From Candidatus Altimarinota bacterium (GTDB lineage Bacteria; Patescibacteriota; Gracilibacteria; UBA4473): a stretch of DNA of 8,499 nt. The notes below the pieces were generated by a model. That model ran no database searches and was not told the origin of the DNA. It saw only the letters and a list, made by a program, of their open reading frames with translations. A program made the position numbers and the translations under genes. The stretch lies in the NCBI GenBank assembly GCA_026982915.1, contig JALWQU010000027.1, positions 1-8,499 of the forward strand, given 5' to 3'. Shown piece after piece: positions 1-4,975 of the stretch. The first letter of the stretch is position 1, and each line of letters begins with the position of its first letter.

Positions 1-525
1 TGCCACGGGTTTCCCAACAATATTCGATCGACCGATAACCACGATATTTTTACCCGATAAGGTTTCCTCCACCGACTCGAGCATCGTGATAATACCCTTG
101 GGCGTACAACACACTAGACAAGACTGTCCGAGAAAGAGTTTTCCGATATTTTCAGGCGTAAAACCATCCACATCTTTTTGCGGATCAATCGCCTCAAGAA
201 TTTTATCAATAGAAATATGGTCAGGCAACGGTAACTGCACAATAACGCCATGAATATCATCATCCTTATTTATTTTTTCAATTTCCTTCAGAATAGCCTG
301 CTCCGAAATAGTCGCTTCGTATCGCCAAGTTTCCGCTAGGATACCCGCTTTTTCAGCCGATTTTTCTTTTTGTCGTACATAAGAAGCCGACGCAGGATGC
401 TCGCCGATCAAGATGACTACTAGCTTTGGATGAATACTTTTTTTATTCAATTTTTTAACCCTTGGGATAAGATTTTCCGTGATAAGGGTTTCGGAAAGAG
501 CGGATCCAGAAATTATTTGTGGCAT
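1..525 (-). CDS. folD: FolD, bifunctional methylenetetrahydrofolate dehydrogenase/cyclohydrolase (C-terminus cut by window edge)
   Basis: FolD interconverts 5,10-methylene-, 5,10-methenyl- and 10-formyl-tetrahydrofolate in the cytoplasm, supplying one-carbon units for purine and formyl-methionine synthesis. Reading the minus strand from the ATG at 523-525 gives 175 residues before the edge; family members are usually about 280-300. Visible signatures are GEHPASASYVRQKEKSAEKAG (residues 41-61), with Tyr49 and the catalytic-type Lys53, GVIVQLPLPDH (93-103) with Gln97, KDVDGF with Asp120, and the start of the NADP-binding domain, VVIGRSNIVGKPVA (162-175). The ATG is chosen because the protein then begins MPQIISGSALSE, a normal FolD start, and a TAA lies five codons upstream in frame. 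No Shine-Dalgarno motif precedes it; the leader is pyrimidine-rich. The missing C-terminus should contain the rest of the Rossmann fold. The family call is close to certain. Confidence 0.97.
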   Translation of the reverse strand, partial: MPQIISGSALSETLITENLIPRVKKLNKKSIHPKLVVILIGEHPASASYVRQKEKSAEKAGILAETWRYEATISEQAILKEIEKINKDDDIHGVIVQLPLPDHISIDKILEAIDPQKDVDGFTPENIGKLFLGQSCLVCCTPKGIITMLESVEETLSGKNIVVIGRSNIVGKPVA

Positions 526-571
526 AAAAAAGAGAAATTAGGAAAGTCTGATAAATTCAGCCGACCAAGAA

Positions 572-598
572 ATTATAGTATTTTTGATAAAATTTCAA
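572..598 (-). promoter_or_regulatory. Possible sigma70-type promoter for folD
   Basis: On the minus strand, TTGAAA (593-598) is followed after 15 bases by a perfect TATAAT (572-577). The predicted transcript start is near 565, giving folD an untranslated leader of about 40 bases. The spacer is shorter than the usual 16-18, so this is moderate evidence. Unlike the promoters of recN and the 947-residue gene, this one would not give a leaderless message. Confidence 0.4.
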
Positions 599-617
599 CG
601 AATAAATCTTTTTTGAT

Positions 618-638
618 AATCCTTTATCAGAAAGGATT
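618..638. repeat. Short perfect hairpin (8-bp stem, 5-base loop)
   Basis: AATCCTTT (618-625) and AAAGGATT (631-638) are exact reverse complements around the loop ATCAG. It lies between folD and the toxin gene, upstream of the folD promoter. Neither side has a good run of T directly after the stem on the transcribed strand, so it is not a convincing intrinsic terminator. It could still slow transcription arriving from the toxin gene. Confidence 0.4.
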
Positions 639-681
639 TTGAGTGGAAATTTTACTAAAAGACGAATTTCTTAGGCTGTTT

Positions 682-751
682 CTAGATTTATTTTAAGCAC
701 TACTTATTAATTTATCAGCCTTTCCTAAAGGAAGTAGCTTCTGAAATCTAG
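682..751. repeat. Interrupted long inverted repeat downstream of the toxin gene
   Basis: Three nested arms pair in order: CTAGATTT (682-689) with AAATCTAG (744-751), AAG (695-697) with CTT (738-740), and CTACTT (700-705) with AAGTAG (732-737). Small unpaired bulges lie between them and the apical loop is 26 bases. Inside the loop, TTCCTAAAGGAA (722-733) is itself a palindrome that would compete with the innermost arm. There is no T-tract beyond either end. It may be a weak terminator, a processing or stability element at the 3' end of the toxin transcript, or the remnant of a small mobile element. Nothing else recognisable lies in the 526-814 spacer beyond this, the hairpin, the promoter and the direct repeat. 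Confidence 0.5.
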
Positions 752-782
752 CTTATTTTATAATTTTATCAATCAGGAAGTG

Positions 783-793
783 GATTATAGGAT
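783..793. repeat. Left copy of 11-bp direct repeat flanking the toxin-antitoxin module
   Basis: GATTATAGGAT occurs here, 21 bases beyond the toxin stop codon, and again at 1618-1628, upstream of the antitoxin promoter and one base beyond the stop of the 154-residue gene. The two copies are 835 bases apart and enclose the whole toxin-antitoxin module. They could be a target-site duplication or a recombination scar. On the minus strand each copy contains TATAAT, so a promoter-like origin of the similarity is the main alternative. Confidence 0.5.
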
Positions 794-814
794 AAAAATG
801 CTGAACAAAAGCGT

Positions 815-1204
815 CTAATTCATTACCCCCATAAACTCCTTGGGAGTCACGATTTGAGTTATTTCCCACTGCTTCAAAACCAGTAAATCCTTGTCCCCCG
901 TAATAAGCAATTCTGCCTCACTTACCTCACAAAGATCTAATAAAAAATCATCTTTTGGATCACGACAGGCTTTTATATTTTGGTCTGGATCAAACAATTC
1001 AGAATTAGATACGATGTCCTGAAATACTTGTATGGCTTTTAGCGTTGCCTTAAATCTTAAAAAAACACTTAACACCTCCTGAATAAGTGTTTCCGAAAAA
1101 CAAAGCGTATGCTCTCCACCTATGCAATCTAAAAAGTCCTTCAAAACCCGGCTTTTCATTATTATGACAGAGATGAAAATATTAGTATCAATAATAACTT
1201 TCAT
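815..1204 (-). CDS. PIN-domain ribonuclease toxin (COG1569-like)
   Basis: This 129-residue protein is a putative magnesium-dependent endoribonuclease, the toxic half of a type II toxin-antitoxin pair. PIN toxins cut RNA and are held inactive by the antitoxin. The metal-binding acidic residues are in the expected places: Asp6 in VIIDTNIFIS near the start, Glu43 in SETLIQEVL, Asp82 and Asp85/86 in CRDPKDDFLLDL, and Asp104/Asp106 in LLITGDKDLL. Length and motif order fit the 'putative toxin component, PIN family' group. The ATG overlaps the antitoxin stop by four bases (ATGA, 1201-1204), so its translation is probably coupled to the antitoxin. It ends in TAG at 815-817 and all acidic residues are intact, so it is probably functional. 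RNA target unknown. Confidence 0.92.
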   Translation of the reverse strand: MKVIIDTNIFISVIIMKSRVLKDFLDCIGGEHTLCFSETLIQEVLSVFLRFKATLKAIQVFQDIVSNSELFDPDQNIKACRDPKDDFLLDLCEVSEAELLITGDKDLLVLKQWEITQIVTPKEFMGVMN

Positions 1205-1524
1205 GAACGGCTCGCTCTAATTGATTTACATTCAGCCACAATTTTTTGCATCATAGCCTCTTCGCTTAACACCTCTTTGCCAATCCATTCTTGAACGGTT
1301 TCATTGTTTTCAAATTCACCTTGTAGTGACCGAAAGGCCTTTGAAACCACCGTTCGTTTTCGTGCTTCTTTGAGACGCTCATACTCCAAAAAATCTTTAT
1401 AATTCACAATGGCCACTAGCGGTTCCCCATTCTTTAGTAAAATAGTAGACTGTCCCCGTTTACTTTTTTTCACAATAGCCGGAATTTTACTTCGAGCCTC
1501 TGTAACATTCATTAGAGCGTTCAT
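1201..1524 (-). CDS. Phd/YefM-family antitoxin
   Basis: This is the 107-residue antitoxin partner of the PIN toxin. Family members bind DNA with the N-terminal domain to repress their own operon and wrap the toxin with a flexible C-terminal part. The N-terminus, MNVTEARSKIPAIVKK from residue 5, and the segment TILLKNGEPLVAIVNYKDF (27-45) match the Phd/YefM fold closely. The C-terminal half is charged, as expected for a toxin-binding tail. Either Met1 (1522-1524) or Met5 (1510-1512) could be the start; Met5 would give the more typical N-terminus, and no Shine-Dalgarno motif decides between them. The gene comes first in the operon and overlaps the toxin by four bases. A promoter and overlapping palindrome lie just upstream. 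PIN toxins of this type occur with several antitoxin families, so the pairing itself is ordinary. Confidence 0.92.
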   Translation of the reverse strand: MNALMNVTEARSKIPAIVKKSKRGQSTILLKNGEPLVAIVNYKDFLEYERLKEARKRTVVSKAFRSLQGEFENNETVQEWIGKEVLSEEAMMQKIVAECKSIRASRS

Positions 1525-1529
1525 TTTGT

Positions 1530-1551
1530 AATAATTATGTACGGAATTATT
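1530..1551. promoter_or_regulatory. Palindromic operator overlapping the antitoxin promoter
   Basis: AATAATT (1530-1536) and AATTATT (1545-1551) form a perfect 7-bp inverted repeat centred exactly on a GTAC core (1539-1542). It covers the end of the -10 box and the predicted start of transcription and ends six bases before the antitoxin ATG. This is the position expected for binding of a dimeric Phd-type antitoxin or antitoxin-toxin complex. Protein binding is inferred from position and symmetry only. Confidence 0.6.
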
Positions 1552-1577
1552 TTAGTTCACAAAGAGATGAATGTCAA
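1549..1577 (-). promoter_or_regulatory. Strong sigma70-like promoter of the antitoxin-toxin operon
   Basis: On the minus strand a consensus TTGACA (1572-1577) is separated by 17 bases from TAAAAT (1549-1554). The transcript should begin near 1542, leaving a leader of only about 18 bases before the first ATG. It is the best -35/-10 pair in the window and is overlapped by the palindrome at 1530-1551, which suits tight self-repression of a strong promoter. Confidence 0.75.
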
Positions 1578-1598
1578 AAAATACTTTCTTTCACTTCA

Positions 1599-1626
1599 CT
1601 TTTGATTATAGGCTTTTGATTATAGG
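1599..1626. repeat. Perfect tandem duplication of a 14-bp unit
   Basis: CTTTTGATTATAGG occurs twice in immediate succession (1599-1612 and 1613-1626). It sits between the antitoxin promoter and the stop codon of the 154-residue gene. The minus-strand version carries a TATAAT in each unit, but neither is well placed to drive the antitoxin gene. It could be a replication-slippage duplication or a trace of the event that placed the toxin-antitoxin module here. Confidence 0.8.
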
Positions 1627-1628
1627 AT
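1618..1628. repeat. Right copy of 11-bp direct repeat flanking the toxin-antitoxin module
   Basis: GATTATAGGAT is identical to the copy at 783-793. It overlaps the second unit of the 14-bp tandem duplication and stops one base short of the TAG (1630-1632) of the 154-residue gene. Recombination between the two copies would remove the toxin-antitoxin module cleanly and leave one copy behind. Confidence 0.5.
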
Positions 1629-1629
1629 C

Positions 1630-2094
1630 CTAATAATTTCTCCAAGCCGATTTCCAAAACTCAGCATTAAGAGGAATATGTAGCTTCTGGGTAAATTGAC
1701 TCGCTTCGATTTCCTCACCTTTACGATCATAAGGCCCATTCGTGGCCGTATAATAATCAAATTCATAAGGTTCATTGATAGTCCAAGAAACACCTCCTGA
1801 AAAACACTCTGGAAGTTTCCCCATTATTTTTTTACGGAATTGCACTAATTCACCCGCCAGATTGTCACCAGGGAAATAAAGAGTTCTGAGTACATTATCG
1901 CTAAAGGCTTTCTTTAAAATAGCAATAGATTCATAGGCCGTCTCACAAGATTTTGGATCCACCTTAATATTTAGTTGCTCTCTCAAGACAGCCTCCGGGA
2001 ACTCAGCTGATGACACAAAATTATTACTCTCACTGTAGGCACCAACCCCTGCTAGCAGTGACATTCCTATCAATGTTTTTTTCTTTAATTTCAT
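1630..2094 (-). CDS. Unrecognised 154-residue protein with signal-peptide-like N-terminus
   Basis: I do not recognise this family. The N-terminus has a basic stretch (KLKKK, residues 2-6) and a short hydrophobic run, TLIGMSLLAGVGAY (7-20), then a polar region, as in a Sec signal peptide or single membrane anchor. No lipobox cysteine is present. The rest has two cysteines (50 and 97) that could pair if exported, and an aromatic-rich second half (SWTINEPYEFDYYTATNGPYD, 103-123; FWKSAWRNY at the end). The ATG overlaps the stop of the 947-residue gene by four bases (ATGA, 2091-2094), so the two are almost certainly one operon with coupled translation. No terminator follows; the stop is next to the direct repeats bordering the toxin-antitoxin module. 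A secreted or periplasm-facing partner of the large protein is the simplest inference. Coding status is well supported; function is unknown. Confidence 0.8.
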   Translation of the reverse strand: MKLKKKTLIGMSLLAGVGAYSESNNFVSSAEFPEAVLREQLNIKVDPKSCETAYESIAILKKAFSDNVLRTLYFPGDNLAGELVQFRKKIMGKLPECFSGGVSWTINEPYEFDYYTATNGPYDRKGEEIEASQFTQKLHIPLNAEFWKSAWRNY

Positions 2095-4934
2095 TTTCTT
2101 GAAGGTTGTAATTTTGCAAGTGCTATAGGGATATAACGATTTAGTAATATCGCTTTATGTGGTTGTTTCTCAGCACTTCTTTGGTACTCTTCTAAGGAGA
2201 AGTCCTGATTTATATTAAAGTGTTTTTGTAATACATCCATCAAATGAACATATTCTGGATATACCCACCCATCCCTTTTTTTCGCGAGCATATTATTATT
2301 CTTTGAAGCAACAACCTGTTTAAAAGCTTTAAACGCCAATTTTTCCGTTATAGGCGGGTCAGCTTTTTTAAAAATATCTAGTAGCTTTTTATTTGAAGAT
2401 GAGGGGGTTTTTTCTGAAAAAAGTCTAAAACAAACTTTAGAAATATCCATCGCGGTTAATTCAAAAAGCAAATTATCCTTTGCTTCATACCTCCTTTTAC
2501 CTGTAGCCCATCCTTTAATTTTTTCTAAACTGGTTTTTCCCCTCACTTCCCGTTGATAGTCTTTATTTGTGGATCTATAGTTTTCATTATCAGGATCAAG
2601 CAATCCCATTTTTTCGGATATATTGATTAAACGGTTATAATCAGCCATTTTTCTGTAAGTGCCAAACCCCCTATTATAGCTAGTAGCAAGAGCGTTACCC
2701 ATGGCTAGAGGATGATCAAATGGGTCCGTATTAAGATCTTTCAAAGTTCTTTCGATTTTAGGCTGATTACTTTTCAGAATGGTACTAGCCATCAAGAAAG
2801 CCATTACAGAGGATCCCTCTAAAATAGTACGAAGTGTTTTCTTTATAGCCTCATTTTTTGCCAATTGATTATTATTTCTATTTCCAGAAAGAATAGCCTC
2901 TAATTCTTTTATAGCGTTTATAACATGCTTTGATTCTTTATTTTTTATTGGTTCTGGCAAATTTTCGAACATTTTAAGAAACTTTGGGGCGCTTTCCATA
3001 GCTGTTGCTAATTTGGTCTGTAAAAGCCCTACAGACCCCCTAACCTTATATTTTTTCCCACTAAGTCCTGCCTTGATTCTCCCTCTAAATTCATCATACA
3101 AATAATAACCCTTCTTTAAAGTACCTCTGCCTATCCCCTCCGTCATTCCTCGTTCTTTGTAATAAATAATTTTTAAAGCATATTTTACATAGGGATCCCC
3201 ACCCGTTATTGATTGTAAAACATCCTCTGACAAAAAATTCTCCCCTGGCTCTGGCTCTTCGGCAATAGGAGTTTTCAATGAACTATCAAGTTTTGACTTC
3301 AAAGGCGTAAACTCGTTATTATTAAATTCATTAAATTTATTAATCACTTTTATGCCGATTTGTGTAAAAGTTTTTGAATTAATGTGAATCTCCGTATTCC
3401 GCTCTAAATAGCCAGCCTGCTGTTTTGTTGCCTCTGAAAAATAAGAACCATCAGATACTTGCGCTATAAAAGCTGAAATCTGTTTAAAAAAATCTGGATA
3501 ACGTTTTCGAAAAATACTAAGCTGGGCTGGTTGAAGCTTTATACTAGGATTTGTTTTTTCTATTAATTGCCTCACAAGAAACTCCTTCGCCGTATTATAA
3601 TTTCCATTTGGAATAAATAAAACCCTATAACCATTACTAGATTCAAGGCTAGACATCATTCGTGTATGCAATACAGGAATCTCCTTTTGCTTTATAATAG
3701 GAATCGTTGTATTTGTTTTTAGATTTGAGTTTGTTATCCCAAATAAGTGCTTGTATATCTGGATCAGCTTATACTTATCTGTCGTATTTCCTGCTTTACT
3801 CGTAAGACTGCAACCAGAGCCAACCTGTTCATAAGATAAATCTATACCGGCAAAAACCTCCTTTCGACTCTCTATATTAGACTTTTCTTTCGGGGCCAAG
3901 CTGGCTAAAGATACAGGCGTCCAGATAGGAACATTATAGCCCCAAATTCTAGATCGAAGTGTTTTATTAGTTTTAGACAGGAACATCTCTAATATCTCCG
4001 TCCTTACCCCCTTCATACCGCCTGCATTATGATTAATAAGCGTTCCATAAATCGTAAAGTTTTCTGATGAATCTTTTGATAAAGCCTCACGAAGCATCAT
4101 TTTTTTACCATCTTTTCCAAAAGAAATAGACAATCTATTCATAACAAGTGGGTTTTGTTTGTATAGTTTCTTTAAATTATTTTTTTGGCTATTCCATGAT
4201 TTATGTATTTCCTTTTTAGCCTTTGGAATAACGACTCCAATATGTGTATTTAAGTCTACAGAATCAGTACCTTCAGATTTTTGTAGAGATATTACCTCCT
4301 CTTGAAAATGAGAATTTATATAACCAATACCCATAACTTTAGGGTCATCATCTTTTTCAATTTGCGTAAAAAATCCACCTATTAGATTCTTATACGCCTC
4401 TGAATTAGTCCTTACTGAAGGCGTATTATGTATTTTTTTTTGTTTTTGAGCCTTAATTATTGACCTCAAAAAAGAATCATCTTTCCAATCAAGGGTTAAT
4501 AATTTCTTCTTTGTCAATTCAGGTATTTTTGACCAAGCATCACCCTCAAAACTATGCTCGCTTCCAGTCATCATATTAAGTAAAAGACCGACATAAAAAG
4601 AACAAAGGTACTTATTAACTTTATCAGGATCTAGTCCTTTACTAATAAATTCTGCTTTCTTAGCTTCAATGCTTTCATTGATAATCAATTGCAATGATGG
4701 GTTAATTTTAAGATCCCAATCATTCCCTAATTTTGGAAAATTAGGCATGGTTATGCGACGACCATCCGAAAACATGATTCTAGCTCTTTCCTTCTGAAAA
4801 GCCTCATTCAGACCTTCAGGGTCTGAATCCATAATTGTCTGTGATAAGTCCTGTATTTCACTCGAATACCGAGCCTTTTGTTCTCGTTCAGGATTTTTAT
4901 TGACTGTTGGAGACGCACATGTTGATAAAACCAT
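2091..4934 (-). CDS. Unrecognised 947-residue protein with lipobox-like N-terminus
   Basis: A single open frame of this length is certainly coding, but I recognise no known domain. The N-terminus, MVLSTCASPT, resembles a lipobox (Leu-Ser-Thr-Cys, Cys6) but lacks the basic and hydrophobic stretches a lipoprotein signal needs. The remainder is rich in Lys, Asn and Ser. Possible hydrophobic patches are CSFYVGLLLNMM (111-122) and SSVMAFLMASTIL (708-720). A basic glycine-rich stretch lies at 595-635 and another basic stretch at about 795-816. There are four cysteines in all (6, 111, 375, 835). I see no Walker motif, nuclease, helicase or protease signature and no tandem repeats. Two 60-base samples from its coding sequence counted 17 and 18 G+C (28-30%), well below recN. 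It starts 41 bases after the recN stop, has its own promoter-like sequence, and overlaps the 154-residue gene by four bases. Possibly an exported or surface-associated protein acquired by transfer; role unknown. Confidence 0.88.
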   Translation of the reverse strand: MVLSTCASPTVNKNPEREQKARYSSEIQDLSQTIMDSDPEGLNEAFQKERARIMFSDGRRITMPNFPKLGNDWDLKINPSLQLIINESIEAKKAEFISKGLDPDKVNKYLCSFYVGLLLNMMTGSEHSFEGDAWSKIPELTKKKLLTLDWKDDSFLRSIIKAQKQKKIHNTPSVRTNSEAYKNLIGGFFTQIEKDDDPKVMGIGYINSHFQEEVISLQKSEGTDSVDLNTHIGVVIPKAKKEIHKSWNSQKNNLKKLYKQNPLVMNRLSISFGKDGKKMMLREALSKDSSENFTIYGTLINHNAGGMKGVRTEILEMFLSKTNKTLRSRIWGYNVPIWTPVSLASLAPKEKSNIESRKEVFAGIDLSYEQVGSGCSLTSKAGNTTDKYKLIQIYKHLFGITNSNLKTNTTIPIIKQKEIPVLHTRMMSSLESSNGYRVLFIPNGNYNTAKEFLVRQLIEKTNPSIKLQPAQLSIFRKRYPDFFKQISAFIAQVSDGSYFSEATKQQAGYLERNTEIHINSKTFTQIGIKVINKFNEFNNNEFTPLKSKLDSSLKTPIAEEPEPGENFLSEDVLQSITGGDPYVKYALKIIYYKERGMTEGIGRGTLKKGYYLYDEFRGRIKAGLSGKKYKVRGSVGLLQTKLATAMESAPKFLKMFENLPEPIKNKESKHVINAIKELEAILSGNRNNNQLAKNEAIKKTLRTILEGSSVMAFLMASTILKSNQPKIERTLKDLNTDPFDHPLAMGNALATSYNRGFGTYRKMADYNRLINISEKMGLLDPDNENYRSTNKDYQREVRGKTSLEKIKGWATGKRRYEAKDNLLFELTAMDISKVCFRLFSEKTPSSSNKKLLDIFKKADPPITEKLAFKAFKQVVASKNNNMLAKKRDGWVYPEYVHLMDVLQKHFNINQDFSLEEYQRSAEKQPHKAILLNRYIPIALAKLQPSRK

Positions 4935-4940
4935 CCAAAC

Positions 4941-4969
4941 ATTATATCATAAAAATAGCTTTTCCACAA
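4941..4969 (-). promoter_or_regulatory. Promoter of the 947/154-residue gene pair, predicted leaderless
   Basis: On the minus strand TTGTGG (4964-4969) stands 17 bases from a perfect TATAAT (4941-4946). Only six bases separate the -10 box from the ATG at 4932-4934, so transcription would start at or beside the A of the start codon, giving a leaderless message. The -35 box begins only a few bases after the recN stop. The pair therefore need not rely on read-through from recN. Confidence 0.6.
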
Positions 4970-4975
4970 AAAAAA

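Noticed and set aside
430..642. Plus-strand open frame of 70 codons
   Set aside because: It lies mostly antisense to the start of folD and its promoter and has no promoter or recognisable sequence of its own.
501..3200. Several GGATCC sites as a possible recurrent motif
   Set aside because: They occur in coding and non-coding sequence with no constant spacing or context, as chance restriction-type hexamers do.
1201..4949. Reassignment of TGA to glycine or tryptophan, as in some candidate phyla
   Set aside because: recN, folD and asd contain no in-frame TGA and use normal Gly and Trp codons. TGA ends the antitoxin and the 947-residue gene in tight 4-base overlaps, the usual operon arrangement.
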